From Deltaproteobacteria bacterium (GTDB taxonomy: Bacteria > Myxococcota_A > Polyangia > Haliangiales > JADYYK01): a DNA stretch of 64,000 nt. Made by a program: the position numbers and the translations under genes. Positions 18,160 to 29,970 of the stretch are shown here, piece by piece. Under the pieces are notes generated by a model. The model was not told the DNA's origin. It saw only the letters and a program-made list of their open reading frames with translations, and ran no database searches. Each line of letters begins with the position of its first letter. Within the stretch, counting starts at the first letter, position 1. The DNA is taken from positions 1 through 64,000 of the forward strand of contig JADYYK010000252.1 of the NCBI GenBank assembly GCA_020853705.1. The letters are read 5' to 3'.

Positions 18160-20063
18160 ATGGGCAAACCAAGGATGTATCCGCGGCTGCTCGAGCCGAT
18201 GGTGCGCGAGGGTGGGCGGGCTGGCCGGCTGCGTCCGGCGAGCTGGGACGAGGCGCTGTCGCGGGCGGCCGCCGGGCTGCGCGGCACCGTGGCTGCCCAC
18301 GGCCCCAGCGCAGTGGGCATGTTCTCGTGCAGCAAGAGCACCAACGAGGTCAACTTCGCCGCGCAGAAGCTGGCACGCACGGTGCTGGGCACGAACAACA
18401 TCGACTCGTGCAACCGAACATGACACGCGCCTAGCGTCGTCGGTCTGGCGACGGTGTTCGGGGCTGGTGGCGGCACCAGCTCGTATCAGGAGATCGAGGA
18501 GACCGACGTCATCCTCCTGTGGGGATCGAACGCGCGCGAGACGCACCCCATCTTCGTCCACCACCTGCTCAAGGGGGTGAGGCGGGGCGCGCGCCTGTTC
18601 GCCATCGATCCGCGGCGCACCTCGTCGGCGCAGTGGGCCGACGTGTGGCTGGGGCTGGACGTCGGCGCCGACGTCGCGCTGGCCAGCGCCATCGGGCGCG
18701 AGATCATCGACGCCGGCCTGCACCATCGCGACTTCATCGCGCACGCCACCAGCGGCTTTGCCGCCTACCAGGCCGCGGTCGAGCCGTGCACCCTGGCCTG
18801 GGCCGAGCGCGAGACCGGGGTGCCCGCGGGTGCCATCCGCGACCTGGCGCACGCCTATGCGCGGGCGCCGCGCGCGATGATCTGCTGGACCCTGGGCATC
18901 ACCGAGCACCACAACGCGGTCGACAACGTGGTCTCGCTGATCGATCTGGCGCTGCTGTGTGGCCACGTCGGGCGCTGGGGCTCGGGGCTGAACCCGCTGC
19001 GGGGGCAGAACAACGTGCAGGGCGGCGGCGACATGGGCGCGCTGCCCGACCGGCTGCCCGGCTTCCAGCACGTCGAGAACGCCGCGCTGCGAGCGCCGTT
19101 CGAGCGGCTGTGGGGCGCGCCAGTGCCGCCGAAGAAGGGCCTGCACCTGAGCGGGATGTTCGACGCCATGGAGCACGGCAGCCTGCGCGCGCTGTACGTG
19201 CTGGGCGAAAATCCGCTGCAGTCCGAGGCCGATCACACCCGCGCGCGCCGCCTCATCGAGGGCCTCGACTTCATCCTGGTGCAGGACCTCTTCATGACCC
19301 GCACCGCCGAGCTGGCCGACGTGGTGCTGCCTGCGGCGGCGGCCTTCTGCGAGAGCGAGGGCACCGTCACCAACAGCGAGCGCCGCGTGCAGCGGGTGCG
19401 CCGCGCGGTGGCGCCGCCGGGCCAGGCGCGCGACGATCTCGCCATCGTGTTCGACCTGGCACGCGCCCTGGGCCACGACTGGGGCGCGCCCGACGCCCGC
19501 GCGGTGTGGGACGAGCTGCGCCAGCTGTCCCCGGTACACGCCGGCATGAGCTACCAGCGGCTGGAGCGCGAGCACGGCCTGCAGTGGCCCTGTTATGACG
19601 AGCAGCACCCCGGCGAGAGCTTCCTGCACAGCCGGCTGTGGGAGCGCCCGGTGCTGGGACCGCGCGCGCCGTTCCAGGTCGTGCACCCGGCCGGCCCGGT
19701 GGACAGGCTGGACGCCGACTTCCCGCTGCGGCTGACCACCGGGCGCCGGCTTTCGGAGTACAACACGGGCGTGCAGACTGCGGCCTATGCCAGCCCGCTC
19801 CGGCGGGGCGAGCGCATCGAGGTGTCGCCCGAGGATGCGGCCCGACTGGGCTTCAGCGACGGCGAGCTGGTGCGGGTGCGCTCGCGCCGCGGGGCGGTAC
19901 TGGCGCCGCTGCATGTCGAGCCGGCGCTGAGGCCGGGGCTGACCTTCATGACGTTTCACTTCCCGGACGAGGTCGCGACCAACCTGCTGACCATCGACGC
20001 CACCGATCCGCGCTCGGGCACGGCGGAGTTCAAGGCGTCGGCGATCAGGATCGAGCGCCCGTA

Positions 20064-20064
<1 letters not shown>
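18160..20064 (+). CDS. fdhA: Formate dehydrogenase catalytic subunit, selenoprotein lacking its own N-terminal [4Fe-4S] domain
   Basis: 634 residues if the in-frame UGA at 18421-18423 is read as selenocysteine (U88). Molybdenum/tungsten bis-pterin enzyme oxidising formate to CO2. Around the UGA the protein reads NIDSCNRT-U-HAPSVVGL, matching the Sec/Cys site of FdhF/FdsA, with His89 following. LRGQNNVQGGGDMGALPDRLPG is the conserved block carrying the essential Arg, and residues about 520-634 form the molydopterin-dinucleotide-binding domain. The [4Fe-4S] domain that normally precedes WDEAL is absent here and is found at the end of the third gene. The stop overlaps the next start (TAATG). A gene finder would split this gene at 18423. 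Confidence 0.9.
18421..18453 (+). promoter_or_regulatory. SECIS element directing selenocysteine insertion at UGA 18421
   Basis: After the UGA and an 11-nt spacer, CGTCGTC (18435-18441) pairs with GGCGACG (18447-18453), one T-G wobble included, around a GGTCT loop (18442-18446). The loop begins 22 nt from the U of UGA. This is, as I recall it, the same loop sequence and spacing as the E. coli fdhF SECIS recognised by SelB. Confidence 0.9.
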
Positions 20065-21982
<1,918 letters not shown>

Positions 21983-21986
<4 letters not shown>

Positions 21987-22906
21987 GCGACGACGCCATC
22001 TACTTCAATCCGCCGCCGCGCTCCGCGCACACCCCGACGGCGCCGGCGCGCCCGGCCCCGGCCCCGGTCGAGGTCACCATCGACGGCCGCCCCGTCAGCG
22101 TCCCCACCGGCGCCACCCTGCTCGACGCCTGCAGCGCCGCCGGGGTCGAGACGCCGACGCTGTGCTTCGCCTCCACGCTGACCCCGGTCAACGCCTGCCG
22201 CGTCTGTGTCGTCGAGCTCGAGGGCGCGCGCACCCTGGTGCCCGCCTGCGCGCGCAAGGCCGAGCCCGGCATGAAGGTCCTCACCGACTCGCCGCGCGTG
22301 CGCCTGAGTCGCAAGGTGGTGCTCGAGCTGCTGGGCTCCTCGGTCGACCTGTCCACTGCGCCCGACCTCTTGCGCTGGCAGCAGCGCTACGCCGCGCGCC
22401 CGGCCCGCTTCGGCAGCGGCGCAGCGGTCGCCACCGTGGCGCAGCAGACCAAGGTCAAGGTCGACAACGCCCTCTACGTGCGCGACTACGGCAAGTGCGT
22501 GCTCTGCTACAAGTGCGTCGAGGCCTGCGGCAGCGACGCCCAGCACACCTTCGCCATCGCGGTGGCCGGGCGCGGCTTCCACGCCCACATCTCGACCGAG
22601 GCCGACGTGCCGCTGCCCGACTCGGCCTGCGTCTACTGCGGTAACTGCATCCAGGTCTGCCCCACCGGCGCGCTGATGTTCAAGACCGAGCACGACCTGC
22701 GCGCCGCCGGGCGCTGGGACCCCGCGGCCCAGACCCAGACCGACACCATCTGCCCCTACTGCGGCGTCGGCTGCACCCTGACGCTGACGGTGCAGGACCA
22801 GCGCATCGTCAAGGTGATGTCGCCGCCCGACGCCCCGGTGACGCGAGGAAACCTGTGCATCAAGGGCCGCTTCGGCACCACGTTCGTGGGTCCCGAAGAC
22901 ACCTGA
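21983..22906 (+). CDS. Formate dehydrogenase iron-sulfur subunit carrying the displaced [4Fe-4S] domain of the catalytic chain
   Basis: 307 residues. Residues 30-95: [2Fe-2S] plant-ferredoxin fold with C61-x10-C72-x2-C75-x13-C89. Residues 165-235: two [4Fe-4S] clusters, C172/C175/C178/C182 and C216/C219/C222/C226. Residues 255-300: CPYCGVGC and RGNLCIKGRFG, ligands C257, C260, C264 and C292 plus Lys294. The last block is the pterin-proximal cluster domain that in FdsA and FdhF lies at the start of the catalytic region. Here the chain stops right after it, where the first operon gene would continue (MGKPRMYPRLLEPMVREGG). The two products must assemble to make one alpha subunit. Starts at ATGA with the previous gene. 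Confidence 0.9.
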
Positions 22907-22964
22907 GCCCTCGCTGTGACCGGCGTCGCTGCCCGGCGCGCGCATCACGCTATGCTGTCCGGCA

Positions 22965-23876
22965 ATGAAGACGACGCGCTCGCTGCTGCTGGCTCTGCTG
23001 GTGCTGACTGCCTCGTGCGGGGGCGGCGGCGCGGGCGACGATGACGTCACCGTGGACGCCGGCGCCAGCGTCGATGCACCGCCGGGCACCGCGCTGCGGC
23101 GCCTCATCGTGTCCGATTACAGCATCCCCGCCGGCATGGAGTTCTACCAGTGCCAGCGCGTCACCGTGACCGAGGCGCTCGACATCCTCACCATCAAGCC
23201 GGTGTCGCCCACCGGCGTGCACCACGAGGTCTTCGCCATCGACGAGTCCGGCCTGCAGCCTGACGGGGTCACCCGCTGCGGCCCGCTGGGCTCGCGCTGG
23301 CGCACGCTGTTCGCCTCGGGCGTCAACTCGCCGCAGCTCGACATGCCCCCAGGGATCGCGCTGCGCGTGCCCGCGGGCGCCCAGCTGGTCCTCGGGCTGC
23401 ACCTGTTCAACACCTCGAGCAGCGTGCTGACCGGCCGCGCCGCGCTCGACGTGCTGGCGGCCACCGACGCGACCGGCCTCAAGGAGGCCGGCGTGCCCTT
23501 CGCCGGCAACCCCTCGTTCACGGTGCCGGTGGCGCCGCCACACGAGGTCCAGGGCGTGTGCACCGTCGATCGCGCGACCAAGTTCTTCGCCGTGTTCCCG
23601 CACATGCACCAGACCGGCGCGCACATGAAGGTCTGGGTCACCGGCAGCATCGGCACCCGCACGGTGTGGGACGAGCCCTACGACTTCAATGATCAGCGCT
23701 TCGGCCAGTTCGCCCCCATCGAGCTCGCCGCTGGCGACCAGATCCACATGACCTGCACCTACAGCGCGGCCGGCGCCGGCAAGAGCTTCGGCGACAGCTC
23801 GCTGTCCGAGATGTGCTTCGCCATCTCTTACGTCAGCCCGCCCATCGCCAGCGCCGGCAGCCTGTGCTCGAACTGA
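22965..23876 (+). CDS. Copper type II monooxygenase-like lipoprotein
   Basis: 303 residues, lipobox TASC near 15-18. The mature part resembles the PHM (peptidylglycine alpha-hydroxylating monooxygenase, copper type II ascorbate-dependent) fold. It has paired His in VHHEVF, His in VLGLHLFN, the FPHMHQTGAHMKV block with two or three His, and a Met near SEMCFAISYV, the ligand order of the CuH and CuM sites. Activity is inferred from these residues only. TATGCT ends 8 nt before the ATG, so it is probably transcribed alone and leaderless, not with the formate dehydrogenase operon 58 bp upstream. Confidence 0.7.
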   Translation: MKTTRSLLLALLVLTASCGGGGAGDDDVTVDAGASVDAPPGTALRRLIVSDYSIPAGMEFYQCQRVTVTEALDILTIKPVSPTGVHHEVFAIDESGLQPDGVTRCGPLGSRWRTLFASGVNSPQLDMPPGIALRVPAGAQLVLGLHLFNTSSSVLTGRAALDVLAATDATGLKEAGVPFAGNPSFTVPVAPPHEVQGVCTVDRATKFFAVFPHMHQTGAHMKVWVTGSIGTRTVWDEPYDFNDQRFGQFAPIELAAGDQIHMTCTYSAAGAGKSFGDSSLSEMCFAISYVSPPIASAGSLCSN

Positions 23877-23895
23877 CCTCGGACTCGGACCGCCA

Positions 23896-26259
23896 CTAAC
23901 GCGGCTGCGCTGCCTCCAGCGCCGCCAGCAGCTTGCGGAAGGTCTCGGGCAGCTTCTTCTGCTCGGCGGGCAGGCGGCCCTCGCGCTCCAGCTTGTCGAG
24001 GATGCCGAGCCCGCGGCGGGTCAGCTCCAGCGCCTCGGCCTGGCCACCGGGGCGCCGGCGCAGGATGTTGGCGACCAGCGCCGCGCTGGTGGCCACGTCG
24101 GCCTGCCACTGCGCGTTGCCGGGCTCGTGGTCGGCCAGGCGATCGCGGATGGCCAGGCTGCGCCGGTAGATCCCGAGCGCGGCCTCGGGGTCGCTGGCCT
24201 GGGTCAGCATGGCCAGCTGGTTGAGGTCGACCGAGAGATCGCGCTGCCAGATGGCGTTGTCGGGATCCGAGCGCGCCAGCTCCTCGGCTGAGGCCAGCGC
24301 CAGCTGGTACTCGGCCATCGCGCCGGCGTCGTCGCCCGCGCGATGCCGCGCGTCGCCCAGCCGATCATGGATGACCGAGCGCTGCCTGAGCCAGCCCACG
24401 TCACGCGTGGTCGGCGCCCGGGCCGCCAGCGCCAGCGCTGCCTGGTAGCGCGCCACCGCCCCGGGCTGGTCGCCGCGCAGGCGCAGCACGTCGCCGAGGT
24501 CGACCTCGGCGCTGGCCAGCTCGCGCAGCGCCGTCGGGGTGTCCTGATCGCGCTGGCGTAGCTCGAGGGCGGCGCGCAGCTCGACCTCGGCCGCCTCCAG
24601 CGCGCCCTGCGCACGCAGGAGGCGCCCCAGCCGGCCGTGTGCCGCGGCCAGCGTGGCGCGCGCCTCGGCGTCGTCGGGGCGCCGCGCGGCCGCCCCGCTC
24701 GCCAGCTCGAGCGCGTGCCGGTAGGCCGGCTCGGCCGCGGCGTGATCTCCGCGGCTGAAGGCGATCTCGCCGACCCGGCTCCAGGCCACCGCCAGCTCGG
24801 CGGCCAGCCGGGCGTCGTCCGGGTGGGCCTGGCTGAGCCGGGTGCGCAGCTCGCGCGCGGCCGTGAAGGCGGCCAGCGCCTCGTCGAGGCGGCCCTGCTG
24901 CCGGCGCACGTCGCCCAGCATCAGCAGCGCGGTGGCGTGGCGCTCGGCGCCGACGTCGCCATCGCCATCGCCGACCGACGCGTAGTAGGTGCCGACCTCG
25001 GTGGCCACGCCGTCCAGCAGCGCCAGCTGCCCGATCGGCAGCAGGCGCTCGCCGAGATCCGACAGCGCATAGTCGACAAGCTTCTCGGCCGCGGCGCGCT
25101 GCGTCTCGGCGACCTGGCGGCGCTGCTCGGCCAGGCGGCGCTGCTGCTCGGCGCGCGCGCGCGCCCGCACCACGCGCTGCACCGCCAGCACCGAGACCAC
25201 CGCCAGCGTGAGCAGCGCCAGCGCCCCCACGGTGACCGCGCCGCGGTGGCGCCGCACCCAGCGCCCGAGCAGCTCGCCGATGCCATAGCGATGCGCGCCC
25301 ACCAGCTGGCCGGTCTGGAAGCGCTCCAGATCCTGGGCCAGCTCGGCCGCGCTGGCGTAGCGCGCGGAGGCCTTTCGCGCCATCGCCTTGTTCACGATGG
25401 CGACCAGATCCTCGGGCGCCTCGGGCGCCACCGTGGCCAGCGCGGGTGGCGGGCCGTCGAGGACCTGGTCGACCAGCAGGTAGGGATCCTTGCCCACATA
25501 GGGCGGGCGCCCCGCGATGACGTGGTACAGGATGGCGCCCAGCGCGTAGACGTCGGCACGCTCGTCGACCGGGTCACCGGCGGCCTGCTCGGGCGGCATG
25601 AACGCCGGCGTGCCCAGCACCGACCCGGCCAGGGTGTCGCCCGCGGCGGCGGGCTTGCGCGGCACCGCGGGACCCGGCGCCGCCTCGGCCTCGGGCGCGT
25701 CGAGCTGCTTGGCCAGACCCCAGTCGATGACCACGGTCTCACCGAAGTCGCCGCACAGCACGTTGCCTGGCTTCAGATCGCGATGGATGACGCGGTTGCG
25801 GTGCGCATATGCGATGGCATCGACGACCGCGATCACGCGCGGCAGCAGCGCCAGCCGCTCGCGCAGCGTGGTCGCCGCCGCGATGGCCCGGTCGAGCGAG
25901 CGCCCCGACACCAGCTTCATGGCGTAAAACGGCCCGCCCTCGACCAGCCGCCCGGCCTCGTAGACCGGCACGATGGCCGGATGCATCAGGCGGGCGGTGA
26001 CCAGCGCCTCGCGCGCGAAGCGGCGCCGGGTCTCGCCGTCGGCGTCGAGCAGCTGCTTGACCGCGACGGTGCGTCCCAGCTTCACATCGCGCGCGGTGAG
26101 GATGCGACCCATGCCGCCGCGCGCCAGCTCGGGGCCCAGCTGGTAGCGATCCGCGGGGGCGTCAGGCAGCTCATGCGGCAGCGGCGCCAGCGCAGGCGGT
26201 GTGATCCCCGTGGCGGGCAGGGTGTCGTCGAAGCTCTCGGGCTCTCCGCGCTTGGCCAC
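23896..26259 (-). CDS. Membrane Ser/Thr protein kinase with TPR repeats
   Basis: 787 residues from GTG 26259 (TAGGCT 6 nt upstream). Kinase domain about 39-330: Gly loop ARGGMG at 46-51, ATP lysine K68, catalytic HRD 159-161, DWG 179-181 instead of DFG, and the APE-equivalent MPPEQAAG. A single transmembrane segment follows (GALALLTLAVVSVLAV, near 345-368), then an Arg/Gln-rich coiled stretch and about ten TPR-like helical repeats to the C-terminus. The catalytic block TLRERLALLPRVIAVVDAIAYAH is almost identical to that of the WD40 kinase at 9178, so the two are recent paralogues with swapped tails. Confidence 0.92.
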   Translation of the reverse strand: MAKRGEPESFDDTLPATGITPPALAPLPHELPDAPADRYQLGPELARGGMGRILTARDVKLGRTVAVKQLLDADGETRRRFAREALVTARLMHPAIVPVYEAGRLVEGGPFYAMKLVSGRSLDRAIAAATTLRERLALLPRVIAVVDAIAYAHRNRVIHRDLKPGNVLCGDFGETVVIDWGLAKQLDAPEAEAAPGPAVPRKPAAAGDTLAGSVLGTPAFMPPEQAAGDPVDERADVYALGAILYHVIAGRPPYVGKDPYLLVDQVLDGPPPALATVAPEAPEDLVAIVNKAMARKASARYASAAELAQDLERFQTGQLVGAHRYGIGELLGRWVRRHRGAVTVGALALLTLAVVSVLAVQRVVRARARAEQQRRLAEQRRQVAETQRAAAEKLVDYALSDLGERLLPIGQLALLDGVATEVGTYYASVGDGDGDVGAERHATALLMLGDVRRQQGRLDEALAAFTAARELRTRLSQAHPDDARLAAELAVAWSRVGEIAFSRGDHAAAEPAYRHALELASGAAARRPDDAEARATLAAAHGRLGRLLRAQGALEAAEVELRAALELRQRDQDTPTALRELASAEVDLGDVLRLRGDQPGAVARYQAALALAARAPTTRDVGWLRQRSVIHDRLGDARHRAGDDAGAMAEYQLALASAEELARSDPDNAIWQRDLSVDLNQLAMLTQASDPEAALGIYRRSLAIRDRLADHEPGNAQWQADVATSAALVANILRRRPGGQAEALELTRRGLGILDKLEREGRLPAEQKKLPETFRKLLAALEAAQPR

Positions 26260-26271
26260 GCCGTCAGCCTA

Positions 26272-26826
26272 TCAGGGCCCGGCGTCGGGCGGGGCGGCCA
26301 GGCGCTCGAGCAGGCGCACGAGGGGCGCCTCCAGGGTCAGCACCGAGCTGTCGATCACCGTGAGGGCGCCGTGCGCACGCTCGACCGCGCTGGGGTCGCG
26401 CCCGAGGTCGACCCGCGTGGTGGTGGCCAGGCGATCGAGGAGCACGCCGTCGCGCGTCAGCTCGAGCGCGAGCTCGGTCTGCACCACCATGCCGCCGGCG
26501 TCGCTGGCCAGCTCCTCGAGGTGCTCGATGATCGGCGTGACGGTGATGACACCGGGCGCCGCGCGCACCACCAGCACGCGCGCGTGGCGGGCCAGCACCC
26601 CGGTCAGACCAGCCGCGGCGCTGCGCTGCACCAGATCGCCCGCGGGCGAGCGGTTGATCAGGGCACCCTGGGCGACCCGCACCCAGGCCAGCTGCGGCGG
26701 CGTCAGCGTCCCGGCGCCATCGACCGCGGCGTCCCCGGGCGGCACCGCCCGGCGCCGCGACCCGCAGCCAGCCGCGCCCAGGCCGATCAGCCCGAGCAGG
26801 CCCAGCGCCATGCGCCACCGCTGCAT
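26272..26826 (-). CDS. Lipoprotein, unknown function
   Basis: 184 residues. The ATG at 26826 is chosen over the GTG two codons upstream because TAGGAT ends exactly 6 nt before it, the usual spacing here. Signal peptide with lipobox AAGC near 18-21, then a short basic stretch and an alpha/beta domain with alternating hydrophobic segments (ARVLVVRAAPGVITVTPII, ALTVIDSSVLTLEAPL). No family recognised. The next gene on this strand, the TPR kinase, has its own -10 element ending where this gene stops. Confidence 0.7.
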   Translation of the reverse strand: MQRWRMALGLLGLIGLGAAGCGSRRRAVPPGDAAVDGAGTLTPPQLAWVRVAQGALINRSPAGDLVQRSAAAGLTGVLARHARVLVVRAAPGVITVTPIIEHLEELASDAGGMVVQTELALELTRDGVLLDRLATTTRVDLGRDPSAVERAHGALTVIDSSVLTLEAPLVRLLERLAAPPDAGP

Positions 26827-26905
26827 CGGCACATCCTAGCGCGGCGCGCCTGACCTGCGCGCGTCGTGGCTGCGAATGACCGCGACCCGACCCGACCCGA
26901 CCGCG

Positions 26906-28327
26906 CTACGGCGCGTAGGCGCGCACGAAGGCGTCGTTGCCGCGATCCGTGGTCGCCTCGGTGCCCGCCACCAGGATCATCCCGCCCGGCCCGATGACCA
27001 CCGCGTTGGCGCGCGCCCCCAGCGCCGCCGCGCCGGCATACGCGCGCGTCCACAGCGCGGTGCCGCCCCTGGTGTACTTGCGCACCACCGCGCGGCCCAG
27101 CCCCAGCCCGAGGTCCTCGCTGAACGCGACCACGACCTCGCCGGTGTCGGGATCGACAGCAATGCCGGTGCAGCGGTCGGGGCCGGTGCGCGCATAGGTG
27201 CGGCTCCACAGCAGCTGGCCGTGCGAGTCCAGCCGGCGCACCCAGCCATCGATGCTGCTGGCGCGCGGCCCGTAGTACCCGCAGGTCACGGTCTCGTCAC
27301 CGTCGGCCGCCACCGCGGTGGCCGAGGCCAGCAGCGCGGCCTCCGACCAGTGGGTCCAGACCTCGACCCCGGCCGCGCTGAGCCGGGTGATCCACGAGTC
27401 GATCTGCGGCGCGGTCTGGCTCAGGATGCCAGCCACCAGCACCGAGCCGGCTGGCCCCAGCGCGACCGCCTGGGCCCCGTTGTAGTCGACCGAGGTGCCC
27501 TGCAGCTCGCGCGACCACAGCGTGGTGCCGCTGGCGCTGTACTTGCGGATGAAGGCGCTCTGCGCCCCGGTGCCCGAGCTGACGGTGCCGACCGCGATGA
27601 TGTTGCCGACACCATCGATGGTGACGCCGCCAGCGGTGTCGAGGCCGGGCGCATAGCCCCGGACCCACAGCTCGTTGCCCAGCGCGTCATACTTGTGCGT
27701 CGACACCGAGGTGGTGCGCAGGTCCAGCCACTCGGTGGCGTTGACCACCACGTTGGCGTCGGCGTCGACCGCGATCCCCTGGCCCGAGTCGGTGCGCCCG
27801 GCGGGTCCACCGTGGGTGTGCGACCACAGGAGCTGCCCGATCGGGTCCAGCTTGGCGACCCAGACGTCACCATCATCCACGGTGACGCCCTCGCTGCCGG
27901 TCACCAGCAGGGCGCCGCGGGGATCCCAGGCCAGCGCCAGCGCCTCGTCGTCCAGGTGGGCCGGGCCGTCGTGCCGCGCGGTCCACTCGATGAGGGGCTG
28001 ACATAGCCGCGAGCACTGGCCGCTGATGTCGTCGTTGCGCACGCCCTCGTCACACATCTCGCCGGGATCCATGACCCCGTTGCCACAGGGCCCGAGCAGG
28101 ATGGGCGCATCCGGGGCGGCATCGGTGGGCGTGGCGTCCACTGTCGCATCGCGCGGCGGATCGACCAGGGAGCCGTCACTGCCCTGCGGCAACGTGCGAT
28201 CCACCGTGGTGCCGCCATCGTCAGCTGGGCCGCCCGCGTCGTCCCCCGGGGGCGGCGCGCTCTGGCAGCCGAGCAGGCTGAGCCCGACCACCAGGGGTAC
28301 TACCCTAGCGTCGAAAATGCGGCCCAT
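26906..28327 (-). CDS. SBBP beta-propeller lipoprotein with Myxococcus Cys-rich repeat
   Basis: 473 residues from ATG 28327 (TATCTT 6 nt upstream), lipobox LLGC near 19-22, then an acidic D/G-rich linker. Residues about 85-120 read CGNGVMDPGEMCDEGVRNDD, the DUF4215/Myxococcus Cys-rich repeat. The rest is a beta-propeller of seven or so SBBP-like units with repeating motifs of the kind LLWSHTHGG, ELWVRGYAP, TLWSRELQG, LWTRAYAG and GNIIAVGT. Likely surface exposed; a binding or adhesive role is inferred from the fold only. Confidence 0.85.
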   Translation of the reverse strand: MGRIFDARVVPLVVGLSLLGCQSAPPPGDDAGGPADDGGTTVDRTLPQGSDGSLVDPPRDATVDATPTDAAPDAPILLGPCGNGVMDPGEMCDEGVRNDDISGQCSRLCQPLIEWTARHDGPAHLDDEALALAWDPRGALLVTGSEGVTVDDGDVWVAKLDPIGQLLWSHTHGGPAGRTDSGQGIAVDADANVVVNATEWLDLRTTSVSTHKYDALGNELWVRGYAPGLDTAGGVTIDGVGNIIAVGTVSSGTGAQSAFIRKYSASGTTLWSRELQGTSVDYNGAQAVALGPAGSVLVAGILSQTAPQIDSWITRLSAAGVEVWTHWSEAALLASATAVAADGDETVTCGYYGPRASSIDGWVRRLDSHGQLLWSRTYARTGPDRCTGIAVDPDTGEVVVAFSEDLGLGLGRAVVRKYTRGGTALWTRAYAGAAALGARANAVVIGPGGMILVAGTEATTDRGNDAFVRAYAP

Positions 28328-28333
28328 ATTAGT

Positions 28334-28339
28334 AAGATA
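28334..28339 (-). promoter_or_regulatory. -10 element of the SBBP lipoprotein
   Basis: TATCTT on the minus strand ends 6 nt before the ATG at 28327. The 146-bp gap to pap is AT-rich for this genome and holds promoters in both directions. Confidence 0.5.
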
Positions 28340-28460
28340 CTCATGGCCGCGGATCGCGTCACGTTTCTTTGTCGAAAAAAAACTGCGCGCAAACGCTTCG
28401 CGATATCGGCTCGCGCCATCCCACTCCAGACGCGCCCCGACGCGCCCTGGAGCGCGGTGG

Positions 28461-28466
28461 TACCCT
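28461..28466 (+). promoter_or_regulatory. -10 element of pap (leaderless)
   Basis: TACCCT ends 7 nt before the pap ATG; no Shine-Dalgarno sequence lies in between. Confidence 0.5.
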
Positions 28467-28473
28467 GGCATTC

Positions 28474-29970
28474 ATGTTCGAGTCCGCTGAGCTCGGCCAT
28501 CGCATCGACAAGGACGTCTACGAGCGCGAGCTGCCCGCGCTGCGCAAGGCGCTGCTCGACGCCCAGTACGAGAACCTGCGCGCGGCGCGCTTCCCCGTCG
28601 TGCTGGTGATCGGTGGCGTCGATGGCGCCGGCAAGGGCGAGACCGTCAACGCGCTGCTGGAGTGGATGGATCCGCGCCACATCGCCGCACACGCCTTCGG
28701 TCCGCCCACCGACGAGGAGGCCGCGCGGGCGCCGATGTGGCGCTTCTGGCGCGCGCTGCCGCCGCGCGGGCGCATCGGCATCCTGTTCGGCAGCTGGTAC
28801 ACGGCCCCGATCGTCGAGCGCGTCTTCAAGCGCATCAGCGGCGGCGAGCTGGATCGCCGCCTGGGCGAGATCGAGCGCTTCGAGCGCATGCTGGCCGACG
28901 AGGGCGCAGTCATCATCAAGCTGTGGTTTCACCTCGGCAAGAAGCAGCAGAAGCGGCGCCTGGAGGAGCTGGCCAGCTCGCCGCGCACGGCGTGGCGCGT
29001 GACCCAGGACGACTGGGACAAGTTCGCGCACTACGATCGCTTCGCCAAGGTCAGCGAGCGCGCGCTGCGCCAGACCAGCCTGGCGCATGCGCCCTGGATC
29101 GTCATCGAGGGCGGCGACGCGCGCTATCGCAGCCTGACCGCGGGGCGCGCGCTGCTCGGCGCCATGCGCCAGCGCCTGGACGCGCCGCCGAGCGCCGGCA
29201 CCCGGGCCCCGACCGGGCCGGCACCGGCGCCGCTGCCGGCTGCGCCCGTCGATGGCGTGCGCCTGGTCGATCGCATCGATCTGACGCAGAAGCTCGACAA
29301 GGACAGCTACGAGGACCAGCGCGAGAAGCTGGAGCGCAAGCTCAACCTGCTGCTGCGACGCAAGCGCTTCCTGTCCCGCCACTCGGTGGTCGCGGTGTTC
29401 GAGGGCGCCGACGCCGCCGGCAAGGGCGGCAGCATTCGCCGCATCACCCACGCGCTCGACGCGCGCCAGTACCGCGTCATCCCGGTCGCGGCGCCCACCG
29501 AGGAGGAGCGCGCGCAGCCCTATCTGTGGCGCTTCTGGCGACACATGCCGGCGTACGGCTCGGTAGCGCTGTTCGATCGCTCCTGGTACGGGCGTGTGCT
29601 GGTCGAGCGCGTCGAGGGGCTGATCCCGGCCGCCGACTGGCAGCGCGCCTACGCCGAGATCAACGACTTCGAGAGCGATCTGGCCGGCCACGGCGTCGTG
29701 GTGGTCAAGTTCTGGCTGCAGATCAGCCCCGAGGAGCAGCTGCGCCGCTTCCAGGAGCGCGAGCAGATCGGGTTCAAGAACTTCAAGATCACGCCCGACG
29801 ACTGGCGCAACCGCGACAAGTGGGACGCCTACCGGGTCGCCATGTCCGACATGGTCGAGCGCACCAGCACCGAGCTGGCGCCCTGGACCTTGGTGTCCGC
29901 CGAGGACAAGCGCTTCGCACGCATCACCGTGCTGCGCACCCTGTGCGACCGCATCGAGGCCGAGCTGTGA
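28474..29970 (+). CDS. pap: Polyphosphate:AMP phosphotransferase (two-domain PPK2)
   Basis: 498 residues from ATG 28474; the start was moved 35 codons in because the protein then begins MFESAELGHRIDKDVY, as in characterised Pap. Transfers phosphate from polyphosphate to AMP, making ADP. It has two PPK2 domains in tandem, each with a Walker A: GGVDGAGKG (about 50-58) in the first and EGADAAGKG (about 310-318) in the second. The lid/acidic motifs LFGSWYTAPI and FDRSWYGRVLVERVEG also appear, the latter, complete version in the catalytic C-terminal half. The linker is Pro/Ala-rich. The stop overlaps the next gene (GTGA). Confidence 0.92.
   Translation: MFESAELGHRIDKDVYERELPALRKALLDAQYENLRAARFPVVLVIGGVDGAGKGETVNALLEWMDPRHIAAHAFGPPTDEEAARAPMWRFWRALPPRGRIGILFGSWYTAPIVERVFKRISGGELDRRLGEIERFERMLADEGAVIIKLWFHLGKKQQKRRLEELASSPRTAWRVTQDDWDKFAHYDRFAKVSERALRQTSLAHAPWIVIEGGDARYRSLTAGRALLGAMRQRLDAPPSAGTRAPTGPAPAPLPAAPVDGVRLVDRIDLTQKLDKDSYEDQREKLERKLNLLLRRKRFLSRHSVVAVFEGADAAGKGGSIRRITHALDARQYRVIPVAAPTEEERAQPYLWRFWRHMPAYGSVALFDRSWYGRVLVERVEGLIPAADWQRAYAEINDFESDLAGHGVVVVKFWLQISPEEQLRRFQEREQIGFKNFKITPDDWRNRDKWDAYRVAMSDMVERTSTELAPWTLVSAEDKRFARITVLRTLCDRIEAEL

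Noticed and set aside
18160..18423. Stop at 18421 as the true end of a short protein or a pseudogene
   Set aside because: The frame continues with conserved formate dehydrogenase sequence and a SECIS hairpin; selenocysteine explains it fully.
22907..22964. Transcription of the copper lipoprotein with the formate dehydrogenase operon
   Set aside because: A TATGCT -10 lies 8 nt before its own start, and nothing links the functions.
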